Assembly (NCBI GenBank): GCA_963693315.1
Contig: OY856188.1
Location: 102,426,462 to 102,490,461 of the forward strand
DNA length: 64,000 nt
Direction of reading: 5' to 3'
Source: Diogma glabrata
Lineage: Eukaryota > Arthropoda > Insecta > Diptera > Cylindrotomidae
Part shown: in pieces, positions 34,148 to 44,859 of the stretch
Numbering within the stretch: position 1 is the first letter of the stretch
Layout of the letters: each line of letters opens with the position of its first letter
Made by a program: the position numbers and the translations under genes
Notes under the pieces: generated by a model
What the model was told of the DNA's origin: nothing
The model's input: the letters and a program-made list of their open reading frames with translations, nothing else
The model's database searches: none

Positions 34148-34420
34148 ACACGTCAAGTGGATTATCGTGAACCATCATCTGATGAAATGGATTTTGAATC
34201 AGAAGCTAATGATGACAAAAATACACTATCTATAAATAAAAGTAAAATTTTATGTGTTTGTGATTGGACAGGATGTGGGCGTAGATTCATCAATTATTCT
34301 GACTTCGTATCCCATACAGCAAACCATACCAAAGAATATAGATTTCAATGTTCTTTTGGTTCTAACAACGTTCAACAACTTTCTCATTTAATGGGTCATA
34401 TTGAAACGTCTTCTTCGTTC
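34148..34420 (+). CDS. cassette B finger exon, copy 2
   Basis: 91 codons, acceptor ATATAG, donor GTAAGT at 34421, phase 0. Begins TRQVDYREPSSDEMDF (acidic, Ser-rich), spacer, then CDWTGCGRRF...HTANH (C-x4-C-x12-H-x3-H) and the half finger FQCSFGSN...SHLMGHIE. The ATG/GTG codons near the start are internal. Confidence 0.87.
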
Positions 34421-34480
34421 GTAAGTATAATATGTTCGATGTGTTTGTGCACAAAATTACTGAATTTTTATTTTATTTAG

Positions 34481-34675
34481 AAAAAAAATAAAGCCATTCA
34501 AAATGATGCTATAATAACTGGATCAGAAATCAAAACAATTGCCACAAATCTAAAAACAATTGCCACAAATCTAAAAACTAAAAATTCGATGGTGATTCAT
34601 TCATGTCAGGAATGTGACTTATGCTTTACTTCAAGTAAAGAGTTGAAAACACATGAAAAAGTATCGCATAATTCG
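34481..34675 (+). CDS. cassette B third exon, copy 2, one C2H2 finger
   Basis: 65 codons, TTTAG acceptor, GTAAGT donor at 34676, phase 0. A 21-base in-frame tandem duplication gives KTIATNL twice. The finger is CQECDLCF...HEKVSH with H-x4-H spacing. The intron before it is 60 bases. Confidence 0.82.
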
Positions 34676-34889
34676 GTAAGTTGGATAGAATATTGGTCTT
34701 AAACCGATCATTTTGGTGTACTACCTTTTTGAGATGGCTCCCGAGTGGCAGGTTAGTTATTTTCGTCGCTTGTACTGGAAGTTTGTATAACTCTGGGTGT
34801 AAAGTAATGCATTCTATGTGATTCGCGTCCAGTTGTAATCACAAAAACTTCATAATCTCCAACGTGATTTCGATATGTGTAGACACGGT

Positions 34890-35088
34890 GACTGATTCTT
34901 TTGGTAGTATCCCGCAAGCGAGGGCACGCTGCATGATGCTAACCACCTTTTCAATTGTCCAGAGAAACCAACCGACTTGACGAAGGAAGATCTTTGGTAA
35001 CACCCAAGAACAGTAGTAGAGTTCCTGAATCTTGACTTCGAGCCGGAAGAGTAGCACCACATTTCGTCGCTACAACAACATTCTTTTG
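34890..35088 (+). pseudogene. Jockey-type LINE 3' end fragment
   Basis: Codons HLFNCPEKPTDLTKEDLW and VVEFLNLDFEPEE match the C-terminus of the Jockey element at 38016-40450, followed by a short CAACAACA tail. Plus strand, so opposite to that element. Heavily 5' truncated. Confidence 0.72.
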
Positions 35089-36008
35089 ATGAATTAGGGT
35101 TAGCGCGTTCCGAAGGAATTTAAATAACTACAAAGACCATAAATGTTAAACCAGTATCCATAAAACAGGCTTGTTCCTTTTTTTTGTGAATATATTATTA
35201 GGAGAATTATACTCCATAATAAACATCGCATAACGAAAAGACCAAGTAACTTCAAGCGGCAAGATTGTGTTCAATAATGCAAAGAAAACCAGGAATCTAT
35301 CGGACTAGGAATCCTTCGGGCAGTCTCTAAAACTTATGGAATATTGAGAAAAACGAAAAGTGATGGAGGCGCAAAAAGTGATGGAAATAGGGTTAGTCAG
35401 GACTTCGCCGAACAAATTATTATTACAAGTAAACCATTTACCTGACCATGTCCATAAAAAATAGACCTAGCAAATGTAATCTTTGAGAGAACGTAAAAAT
35501 ATACGATGGCCAAAATGCACCACATGTACAATTGACAGGCGAATCAGGCCTACACTGGACGGTTTCAGCACTGGAAAACTGATATTAGTATTGCAAAGAT
35601 ATCAGCATGGTTGTGGGTGTCTTTTCGGATACTATCGGATCAGAAAACAAAAGATGAGACTAGGTCCTTTCTCTTTCATGACTGATGGTACAGCTGCAAT
35701 GACGATGACGATAATACAATATTTCTTCAACTTCTCTGCTCGTGTTCTGGTATGGTGTGACCCACACCAAACTTATTTTTCCGTGTGCACGCACCTTTTA
35801 TGACCTGGCGTCTATTTGTACAAAATACTATATCAATACATGTTAATATTTGTAAGTCACTAGAACTGAATATATTCAATTGAATTGAATACATTCAGTT
35901 CTAGTGACTTTTAATTCAACAATTAGATAATTTAATTCTGTTCTTCACCATCTTGTATATTTTTTTTTTTTTTTTTTCATATATGTTAATAATAATGTTT
36001 TTTAACAG
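35089..36008. other. intron with one perfect hairpin
   Basis: 35855-35909 is a palindrome (AGTCACTAGAACTGAAT ... ATTCAGTTCTAGTGACT). The sequence 35160-35800 is less AT-rich and open for 106 codons at 35483, but I recognise no family; possibly an old transposon. Confidence 0.4.
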
Positions 36009-36089
36009 GTTTCAGATTATTCTACCGATACCTCCTGGTCAGATGGTTCGGTTACTCATTATAAGAAAAAATCGAGAATAACACGCCGT
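36009..36089 (+). CDS. cassette B linker exon, copy 3 (27 codons)
   Basis: 81 bases, TAACAG acceptor, GTAAGT at 36090, phase 0. VSDYSTDTSWSDGS then YKKKSRITRR: acidic/Ser-rich followed by a basic patch. Confidence 0.75.
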
Positions 36090-36157
36090 GTAAGTTTTCC
36101 TATTGAAGTTTTACTAATATTAAAAATTTAAAGCTTTTATTTAATTCATTTTTGTAG

Positions 36158-36343
36158 ATACGTCAAGTAGAATATTATGTATGTGATTGGGAAGGATGTG
36201 GTAGAAGTTTCCTAATCTTGTCTGATTTTATTTGTCATACAAAAATTCATACTAAAGAATTCAGATTTCTATGTTCCTTTCGTTCTAATAACGTTGAGGA
36301 AAATCCGCATTTGCTAGGTCATCTTGAATCGACATACTCTTTG
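36158..36343 (+). CDS. cassette B finger exon, copy 3
   Basis: 62 codons, TTGTAG acceptor, GTAGGT donor at 36344, phase 0. CDWEGCGRSFLILSDFICH...H C-x4-C finger, then a half finger FLCSFRSN...PHLLGHLE. Lacks the PSSDEM segment, like copy 1. The intron before it is 68 bases. Confidence 0.82.
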
Positions 36344-36408
36344 GTAGGTGTTTTAATTAAGTTTTATTCATTTATTTTTGCACTAACATAATTTTTATAT
36401 ATATTAAG

Positions 36409-36618
36409 GAAAATCGAATAAACCAAAACAGACCCAGGGTTATCTTTAGTAATCGTGAAACGTTAGCAAATGGAAAAACTCGATCAAAAATAAAAGTAAA
36501 GAATTGCAGATTAAAAATTGAAGATGTCGGAATGTACGAATATTCATGTCACGAATGTGACTTAAGCTTTTATTCTAGGAAAGAGCTAAGAACCCATAAA
36601 CGTTTATCACATAATCCG
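36409..36618 (+). CDS. cassette B third exon, copy 3, one C2H2 finger
   Basis: 70 codons, ATTAAG acceptor, GTAAGT at 36619, phase 0. Basic N-terminal half (KTRSKIKVKN), finger CHECDLSF...HKRLSH with H-x4-H spacing. Closest to the exon at 34481 and the decayed one at 58368. Confidence 0.84.
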
Positions 36619-36790
36619 GTAAGTAATTCGTTTTGACAACTGAGGTTATTCATGTAACCAACGAATAGGTAAATTCTGTTCGTGAACTTCAACAAGCGAT
36701 GACCATTTTCTTATATATTCTAAGCCTAATAAATATAACCCTTAAGTCATAACTCACCAATTTAAAACATAAAATTTTCAAAACTTACAG

Positions 36791-36865
36791 GCTACAGATA
36801 ATTCTAGTGATGAGTCGTCATCATCTGCTTTGAATAGAAGAAGAAAACCGAGGACAACCCGTAAT
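36791..36865 (+). CDS. cassette B linker exon, copy 4 (25 codons)
   Basis: 75 bases, TTACAG acceptor, GTAAG donor at 36866, phase 0: ATDNSSDESSSSALNRRR then KPRTTRN. Same length as the linker at 62931. Confidence 0.76.
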
Positions 36866-36977
36866 GTAAGTTTGTATATTTGAGTTTCTATGTTAAAATT
36901 TCCTAGAGATTAGAAATTTAAACTACAGAACATTAATCTAGTTCTAAAATAACAAAACTTTTATTTTATAATCTTAG

Positions 36978-37244
36978 ACACGTAAAATGGATTATCGTGA
37001 TCCATCATCTGATGAAATGGAAACTAAACCAAATTATAATCATAAAACTTTGATAACAAATAAATGTCAAAACTATTGTGTATGTGACTGGGAGGGTTGC
37101 GGACGAAGGTTCTTGAATTATTCTGATTTCCTTTCCCATACGAAAATTCATACAAAAGAATATAGATTTCAATGTTCTTTTGGTTCAAACGGCATTAAAA
37201 ATCTTTCCCATTTTATGGGTCATGTTGAAACGGTTTCCTCATTG
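36978..37244 (+). CDS. cassette B finger exon, copy 4
   Basis: 89 codons, TCTTAG acceptor, GTAAGT at 37245, phase 0. TRKMDYRDPSSDEMET, finger CDWEGCGRRF...HTKIH, half finger FQCSFGSN...SHFMGHVE. Very close to copies 2 and 5. Confidence 0.87.
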
Positions 37245-37311
37245 GTAAGTGTTTTTAGTTCATTAAGTGTTTGGATTTAATAAATTTTTTTTACTTTTAT
37301 TTCCGATCAAG

Positions 37312-37416
37312 GACGATCAAGTAAATCACAATAAAGTCAGCACTATCTCTAGTAACCGTGAATTACGAGTTCAGCGTCTGAAATTGGCATCACATGAAAG
37401 ACTATCAAATCGATCG
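37312..37416 (+). CDS. cassette B third exon, copy 4, finger deleted (35 codons)
   Basis: 105 bases, ATCAAG acceptor, GTAAGT at 37417, phase 0. The start (ISSNRELR) matches the start region of the 36409 exon and the end (SHERLSNRS) resembles its HKRLSHNP end, so the part with the finger cysteines has been lost while frame was kept. Confidence 0.62.
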
Positions 37417-37644
37417 GTAAGTAGTATAAAATATTGTAAGTTTGATCAGACAGCCTATTGTATTAAATGGAGAAAACAGAAAATAACAAAAAGAAAGGGA
37501 TCAAGATCACAGGTTTCTAAAACAGATGACCGGACTTTCCAGTCAATGAAATATAGCAGTCTGTGATTAGTTTGAAACTTGGCAGTACTCCTAATTCTGA
37601 TCAAATTAAAATAATAGTATTACAGCAATCCTTAAAAGTTTTAG

Positions 37645-38015
37645 ATCCTACCTCCTTCAAACTCTTCAACGGCTGACAGGAGCTGAAATTTCATCTGACT
37701 CATTCTCAGCATCTGAAGCATCAAAGAAATGTTCATCACTAGAAATATTTCTCTCCACAATGTCTTCAACTGGTTCTTGAACTTTATCAGCGCCATCATC
37801 AACCACTTGAATAGATGCACTTTCTTCAGGTTAAAGATTCGGAGTCATCCCAGTAGACAATACTCTTCTTTTGTTCAGTTGATCCCATTTCATCCTCGAA
37901 GAAAATGATATCACAGCTGATAACAGTTGACTTTTGACTGGATCATAAAGACGATAAGCTTAGCAACGTTCACAGAAACCGACAAGAATACATGATACCA
38001 ACTTTTTGAGACTTC
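37645..38015 (-). pseudogene. Copia relic 2, integrase C-terminus (part 4)
   Basis: Minus strand reads AYRLYDPV and, in the next frame, FFEDEMGSTEQKKSIVYWDD: the end of Copia integrase and the start of the RT linker. It directly abuts the CAA-type tail of the Jockey insertion at 38016 and continues the relic at 40460-40643. Confidence 0.72.
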
Positions 38016-40450
38016 TGTTGTTGTTGTTGTTGTTGGAGCGACGGGTTTGGTGCTAATTCTCCGGCTCCATGTCCAGGTTCAGGAACTCTGCTACTGCCCT
38101 GTGGCGGCACCACAAATCTTCCTTCGTCAGGTTGGTTATATTTTCAGGACAGTTGAATAGGTGGTCTACATCCTGTGGCGTACACTCACATGCAGGACAC
38201 TTGTCAATAATTTAAGTTCTATATGTAGATTCGTCAATGTTACCAGTAACCTGGCTATCTCTTTCATCTTGCAGAAAGCATCTTTGCTGTCCTCCTTATG
38301 TTTCTAGGTGGTTCGATCGTAGTTTTACGGTGTCATTACAAGGATGTTCTCTGTGGCAGGTCAATAGATATTGTTTGGTTAGCATTTCCTTATGTTCACG
38401 GACCGGCAATATATTACATTCCTCGTGCAAGTGATCTCGATGGGCGATCAAGTGACATCCGAGTGCGGTTCGCAAGGCAGCATTTTGTGTTATTTGTAAC
38501 TTATTTCAGTGACCGTTTTCAACTTGAGGTGTCCATATTGGTGCAGCATAATTTAAAATATATCTTCCTATTGCTTTGTACGTTGTTATGATCGTGTTTT
38601 TATCTTTGCCCCATGAAGTACCCGCTAGTGCTTTCAATGGTTTATTCTGTTTTTCAATCTACAGTTTATTTGTTGTGCATCAGCATTGAATGTAAGCAGT
38701 GGGTCGAATTCTACACCCAACAGTCTCGGATTGTAAGAATAAGTATGTTGTCTATACAGATACGTTGTGTTGAATTTACCTCCTTCGTGCATGTGGTGAA
38801 AAGTGAGGAAGTGGACTTTTCAGTGGAAAGTTTTAGTTTTCTGGTTTTAAACCAATCATTCAGAATATTAAGGTAGGTATTCAGGATATTTATGAGTTGT
38901 TGCAGGTTATTTACTGTTGCAAGCACTGTGCAGCCGTCTGCATATGACGTGATGGTTATTCCTTCTGGTGGGGTAGACAAACTGTTAAGGTAGAGATTGA
39001 ATAATGACGGTGAGAGAACTCCGCCTTGTGGAACTCCTTGTCTTAGCACTCTCATTTTGGACTTGCAGTTACGGAACTCGGCGTATGTTTGGTGACCTCT
39101 GATGTAGTTGCTCAACCAGCGCTTCATTAAACCTGGCAAATTAGTATTGAAGATATTGACCAATAGAGCAGCGTGCGACAATGTGTCGAATTATTTTGAT
39201 AGGTCGAGTGCGACTAAAATTGTTCTAGCGCAAGGTTGTTTTTGATTCAGACCATCACTGATCTGGGTTTGTATGCTGTGAAGTGCGGTGGTTGTACTGT
39301 GTGCTCGCAGGAAGCCATGTTGGTGTGGCGCCAAATTACAGGATCTTGTCAGCTCAGGCAGCAGAAGTGCTTCAATAAGTTTTGCGACCGATGAAAGGTT
39401 GGATATTGGTCTGTAAGGCTCTCCCTTTTCTTCAGGTTTTCCTGGTTTTAAAATGGGGTTGATTCTGGTCGTTTTCCCAGATATATGGTATCTGGAAAGT
39501 ATTTAAAGATGTATTGGGTCCGATGTGTTTGAGCATGATGGCTGAGATGCCGTCGGGTCCTGTTGCTTTTGATGGCTTAATTTTCCTTATTGCATTCTGC
39601 ACCTCTTCTTCGGAAAATATGATATCCTCAAAGTTGTCAGTGTTAAGTTTGCTCAGGTGTCTCAATACTGATCTGGTCTTTTTCTCATGTTTACGTTGCT
39701 TTTCTGTAAACTGAATGATAAATTTGTTTGCGCATTTCCCGCGGTTGTCAATTGGGATATCGTCGAAGGAGATCATGCAATTATTTTGTGTTTTTCGAGG
39801 ATGAGTTAGGCCCTTAATGACTTTCCAAAGACTTTTACCAGTACCCGGGTTTGATTTACTCCGTAACTCTCTCCATTTATTTCCTTTATGATTCGTGACC
39901 AACTTGTTCGCTTGTTCAGGTCCGGAATTCTGGAGTCGGCGGGATCTGCTTTACGGATGTCATCTCTTTGAGTAGAAAGCACACACACTTCATGTGGAAA
40001 CTTTGGTTTTAGCTTTTGAATTCTGCCACCTGGAATGTAGCAAGTTCTAGCCTTATTAAAAATTTCTCTGAATTGTTTTTCCCCGGTAAAATTTGTAAAG
40101 TTTTCTCAGCCAACTTTGTTAAAATTAATACATGTCTTCTTTTCGGAATTTATTTGATTTATGGAACGGCTTAAGGTGATTATGATCGACACGTGGTCTG
40201 ATCTCAATGCAATTTTTGTTCTCCATTCTGCAATTGGCATTAGTGACATAATGGCATGGGAGATATCTGGAAAAGAGTATGAGTTGTTTGTTACCCTTGT
40301 TGGTTGTGGTTCGTTGAGGACTCCAAAGTTGGAGCCGTCAATTTGATCAGCAATGCTTTCACCTCGTGAATCAGTGTTTAGGTGTGAGTGCTATAGATCA
40401 TGGTGCGCGTTCACATCTCTGAGAATTAGACAGTCTTTGTTATAAAATAA
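38016..40450 (-). mobile_element. Jockey-type LINE, 5' truncated
   Basis: Endonuclease C-terminus at 40440-40150 (DVNAHHDL, SFPDISHAIMSL, LRSDHVSIII), RT in two main blocks, Cys-rich tail (TPQDVDHLFNCPEN near 38190) and a 3' tail of (CAA) repeats at 38016-38037. Inserted in Copia relic 2. Confidence 0.85.
38711..39902 (-). pseudogene. Jockey reverse transcriptase (YADG box)
   Basis: 39902-39432: KIKPSKATGPDGISAIML; then PYRPISNLSSVAKLIE near 39400; 39181-38711: RQGVPQGGVLSPSLFNLYL and SYADGCTVLAT. The second catalytic Asp of YADD is Gly. At least two frameshifts lie between 39432 and 39181. Confidence 0.85.
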
Positions 40451-40459
40451 ATGGCCTAT

Positions 40460-40643
40460 GGACGGTTCATAACCTATATCACAGGTTTACCAAATAGGTG
40501 AAAACACAAAACCGTTCACAAAATAGGTGAAGACTATTTTTGAATAATTATTTATAAAAGTAAGCAGATATCTAGCCATCCTCAATGTCTCTTCAAGGAG
40601 TTCACAAATATCTGAATGAATCAACTCCAAGCAATCCTTGCTA
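40460..40643 (-). pseudogene. Copia relic 2, integrase start (part 3)
   Basis: Minus strand reads KDCLELIHSDIC, LLEETLRMARYLLTF and INNYSKIVFTYFV, the first catalytic Asp segment of Copia integrase. Bordered by a foldback element on one side and the Jockey 5' end on the other. Confidence 0.7.
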
Positions 40644-40876
40644 AAGCCGCAATTAGACTATTGCGGAACTCTGCAATATTTCTGCAATAGTCGTGCAATG
40701 GTAGTGTGTAAAATATTCATTGCAGAAAAGTTTGGCAATGAACTCATTGCAAAACATTGCAATGAGTCATTGCAAGGTTTTGCAATGAGTTTATTGCCAA
40801 ACTTTTCTGCAATGAATATTTTACACACTACCATTGCAGAAATATTGCAGAGTTCTGCAATAGTCTAATTGCGGTT
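40644..40876. mobile_element. 233-bp foldback MITE flanked by TA
   Basis: AAGCCGCAATTAGACTATTG mirrors CAATAGTCTAATTGCGGTT; arms pair along their whole length around GCAAAACATTGCAATGAG. TA at 40642-40643 and at 40877-40878 may be the target duplication. Interrupts Copia relic 2. Confidence 0.9.
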
Positions 40877-40980
40877 TAACTGTTGATGAATTTCCAAAGT
40901 GAATTCGTTGATGTTTTCCTTCAGCACAACGCTGATAGCACTTGTTTACATTTTCTTGAAATTCAACACCTGTCGCTTAA
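40877..40980 (-). pseudogene. Copia relic 2, pre-integrase zinc segment (part 2)
   Basis: Minus strand reads FQENVNKCYQRCAEGKHQRI then HFGNSSTV, the C..C.EGK..R.xF segment that precedes integrase in Copia. Placed between the I-type insertion and the foldback element, it links the outer parts of the relic. Confidence 0.6.
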
Positions 40981-41149
40981 TCTTAATAATAATAATATTT
41001 ATTTTATTAGCACCTAACAAACAAGTGTTTTTCGTGCATACATGAAACAAGAATTAATAATAACAATACTTATAAATTATAATAACATAATAGAACAGAT
41101 AATAAAAGGAAAAAAAAAAAACCTAATTTACAATTTATCAAAATCTAAT

Positions 41150-42300
41150 TAAAAATATTAAATATCATTTATTTTATCAATAATTTTAAAGAAATTTAAA
41201 GTTTTGGTAATGTTTGATTCATTATCTCCCAGTAATTCATCAAGATGACTAGAAAGTTTAAGATTACACCGTTCCCTATTGTATTTACCACATTCCAAAA
41301 GAATGTGCCGTATGGAAAGAGGTAATTGACAAAATTCACAAAATGGTTGAGGTTCTTTTTTAAAAATATGGACATGAGATAATCTAGTGTGTCCAATTCT
41401 TAACCGTGTTAAAACTGTTGCTTCTCTACGCGACGATCTAGAGGATGTTGACCATTTTCTGATAGTTTTTTAATTTCATATAGTTTGTTATTCACGAGTG
41501 AGCTCCATTCTTGTTGCCATTCTGCATTTATTACTTTTTTAGCTATTAATTTTAAGTCTTGATAAGGCGTTTTGATACTTTCCCGAAATGGTAAAATATT
41601 TGAAGTTTTAGCAAGCTGATCAGCCTTTTCATTCCCTTGAATACCTTGAATACCTGAATGTCCTGGTATCCACAAAAACACAATTTCAAAAATGATTTGT
41701 AAATTAAATAGTTGAATACGGATTTTTCGAGAAATTGGATTTGTAGTAAACATATTTTCAATGGATTTAAGTGCACTAAAAGAGTCTGTAGCTATAACAT
41801 ATTTTCTTGCGATAGAATGCTCAATGAATCTCAATGCAAATGATATTGCTATGAGTTCAGCACTTAAAACAGAATAATATGGAGGTAACCGAAACTGTTT
41901 TTCATTTGTAAGATCTGTATAGCTAGCACCAACGTTATCAGATAATTTCGATCCATCAGTGTAAATGAATGTAAATTCATTATAATCATTAATTATTTTT
42001 CTAAAAAATATTTGACAGATTTCTGAATTGAATTCCTCTTTTGCAAATTTGTTCATTGAAAAGTTGATATGAGGTTTGTTTATAATCCAATACGGGACTT
42101 CATAATATAAAGGTATCCAAACTTGCGGAATAGGATGAGATATTTTCTGAAGAATTTATGCCACCCATTTCAATAAACGAGTTTTTTAATCTGAAATCTG
42201 GATTTAAAGCTGCATTGCATGTACCATATAATGAATGAGATGGTTGACTAAGAATTTTAAATGTAAGATCCGATATCCTTTGTTTTCTACGAAACTCCAA
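41150..42300 (-). pseudogene. I-type LINE RNase H and zinc tail
   Basis: 42300-42100 is the end of the RT connection (RRKQRISDLTFKIL). 42056-41409: FIYTDGSKLSDNVGASY, LSAELIAISFAL, IATDSFSAL and FLWIPGHSGIQG, the four RNase H motifs. Continuing below 41409 in another frame: RIGHTRLSHVHI, FCEFCQLPLSIRHILLEC, the zinc-binding tail. Two frame breaks. Confidence 0.88.
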
Positions 42301-42323
42301 AGGCAGTAAACCAGATTCGCAGA

Positions 42324-44099
42324 TTATACTTTGAGTTGGACTGCTTCGAAAAGCACCTGTTGCATACGGCTTAAACCCATATGATGTAAAGAATTCAGTA
42401 GCGATAAAATATTTTTTGATGCTGAGAAGAATATTATTGATCCATAATCTATTCTTGAAAGAATGATAGATTGATGTAGTTGAAGCATAACATATCTATC
42501 ACATCCCCATTCAAATGAACTCAATGCTTTTAAGATACGTAATCTTGTAACTACATTTTGTTTTAAATGAAATATATGTGTTTTCCACGTTAATCTTTTG
42601 TCAAAATGAACACCTAGAAATTTGTTTGAATTTACTATCTCAATCTTATTACCATTTATGTGCAAAAATGGATCCGAATGCAGTTTTCTCTTTTGACAGA
42701 AGTGTATTAAAGAGGTTTTTTCTTTTGATAAAGTAAATCCATGTTCATAAGTCCAATTGACAATATTGTCAATTGTAAGTTGAAGTAACGTTTCTATTTC
42801 ATTCATATTTTTTGAGTTTAAGAAAATAGTAAGATCATCAACATACAGAATACATTTAGCTGGCATTTGAATTTGGGTCACAATTGGGTTAATAGCAAGT
42901 AAAAATAAAATCGTACTTAAAACTGCTCCTTGAGGAACTCCATTTTCTTGACATTGAGGAAATGATAGATGATTTCCAACTGCTACTCTGAAAAATCTTT
43001 TCGACAAGAAGTTTTTAATAAAATAAAACATGTTTCCAGTGATGTTAGACTCTTTTAGACGTTTTAATATTAAAAACCTCCAAGTTTTATCAAATGCCTT
43101 TTGGAAATCAAAGAAAACTGCAACTAGGTGTTCTTTATTGGCAAATGCTTCACGAATAGCGTTTTCCAAAATTACTAATCCATCAGCTGTAGATTTATTT
43201 TTCCTGAAACCAAACTGATTTTCAGAAATATAATTATTACTTTCAAGATACCAACTCAATCGACGTGTTATTATTTTTTCCAACAACTTGCACAGGCAAC
43301 TGGTCAAAGAAATGGGACGATAACTGTTAGGATCATTTTGATTTTTATTCTGTTTAAGAATTGGTAACACTATTGACTCTCCCCAACTCTGAGGAAAAGT
43401 TCGTGTGCTCCATATTTCATTATAGAAGTGTAAAATGTACTTTTTATTTTCAACTGAGAGATGTTTAATCATATCATAATGAATTTGATCTTGTCCAGGA
43501 GATGATCCTTTACATTTGTCCAGTTCAAATAAAAACTCATCAAAAGTTATAGGTGCATTATATTTTTCATGAAAACCATCATCAATTGTAAACACTTCCA
43601 TTTCAGCTATTTTTTTAACGTTTTGAAAATAAATATCATACTGTGAAGTGCTGGAATAAGATGCAAAAGATTGAGCTAACTGATTAGCAATTTCAGTTCT
43701 TTCAGAAATTATTATGGAATTGATTTCAAGAGAAGTTATTTCTTTGAAATTAGATTTTCCTGACATACTATGAAATTTTTTCCAGATTTGGGACATTGGC
43801 ATGTCTTTAGTCATTGACTGAACGTTATCTTGCCATGTTTTCTTTTTTGCTTTTTTAATTTCGTACCTGGTTTTTGCATTTATTCTTTTGAACTCTATAA
43901 GTGTTTCTGGGGTGAACAAACGTTTACATTTCCGCTCTAAGGTACGTCTCTTAGTAATAAGTTTTCCTAGCTCAGGATTCCACCATGAAACAGGAGGACG
44001 AATAGAAGTAGTAGAAGTTAATGGTATAGATTGTTTTGCAGATTCAACTATTGTGTTATTTATGTAAGAAGTTTTATCATCAATACAATCAAAACTCAA
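42324..44099 (-). pseudogene. I-type LINE reverse transcriptase (YVDD intact)
   Basis: 591 codons uninterrupted. KCKGSSPGQDQIHYDMI, NPNDPNSYRPISL-like NDPNSYRPISLTSCLCK, NQFGFRKNKSTADGL, FFDFQKAFDKTW, GVPQGAVLSTILF and the catalytic box YVDDLTIF. It is in the same frame as the endonuclease and separated from it by a single TAG at 44136-44138, so this is the best preserved LINE RT in the window with the CR1 one. Confidence 0.92.
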
Positions 44100-44135
44100 A
44101 CTCTCACTAAAATTTGTATTAAGATGAAATGTATC

Positions 44136-44855
44136 CTAATTGGCTAAGTTCATTTTCCATTTGGTTCGCCTTTGAATATGTTCATTTTCATTTAGTATTT
44201 GTAACATAACTGGATTATGATCACTACCACAAAGATCATGGTAAACAAACCAATGAAAAAATTGTTCTATGGAAGGTGTTGAAATAGTTAGATCAATTGC
44301 TGATAAAGATCCAGATGAAAAGGTGAAATGAGTTGGTGATCCATCATTAAGGCAGTTTAAATCAAATTTATCAATTAGCCGTTCTATTATTTTTCCTTTT
44401 TGATCTGCTCCTGAAAAATTGTTATCCCAAATGCTATTGTGGGCATTAAAATCTCCCATTAGTACAAAGGGAGTTGGTAATTGTTTAATCAGATTTTCCA
44501 AATCAGTTTCAGTTACAAAATTGTTTGGCAGGTAAATAGAGCAAATAGTAAATTTAACTGGATAACAAACGCTAGCAGCCACAGCTTGTAAATTGGTTTG
44601 CAAATTGTGCTCTTGACTCCAAAAACTATCTTTCACAAAAATAGCTACTCCACCTCTTACTCGCTCATTTAGATTAACAATACTATCTTTTCTATAAATA
44701 TTAAAATTTTTAAATTTTGCGTTTTCTGTATGCCGAAAATGTGTTTCTTGAATACACATTATGTAAGGATCTATACGATTAATTAAATTTTGAAATTCTT
44801 CTATTTTGTTAAAGAATCCATTGGGATTCCATTGCATTATTTTGTGTCTATTTGT
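44136..44855 (-). pseudogene. I-type LINE endonuclease
   Basis: IMQWNPNGFFNKIEEF, IMCIQETHF, GGVAIFVKDSFW, ICSIYLPNN, LMGDFNAHNSIW, LNDGSPTHFT, AIDLTIS and CGSDHNPVM are the ordered AP-endonuclease motifs with catalytic residues in place. The open frame runs upstream into Copia relic 2 to 45125, an accidental fusion. Confidence 0.9.
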
Positions 44856-44859
44856 CTGC

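Larger units (their letters stand above)
40982..44855 (-). mobile_element. I-type LINE, nearly complete ORF2
   Basis: Endonuclease, RT, RNase H and Cys-rich tail in order, then a TAA-type tail (ATTATTATTATTAAG on the minus strand at 40982-40996). RNase H and the TAA tail fit the I clade. No ORF1 is visible, so it is 5' truncated near 44855 inside Copia relic 2. Confidence 0.85.

Noticed and set aside
35483..35803. 106-codon + strand open frame
   Set aside because: No recognisable motifs, no splice-site or cassette similarity; probably chance or old transposon.
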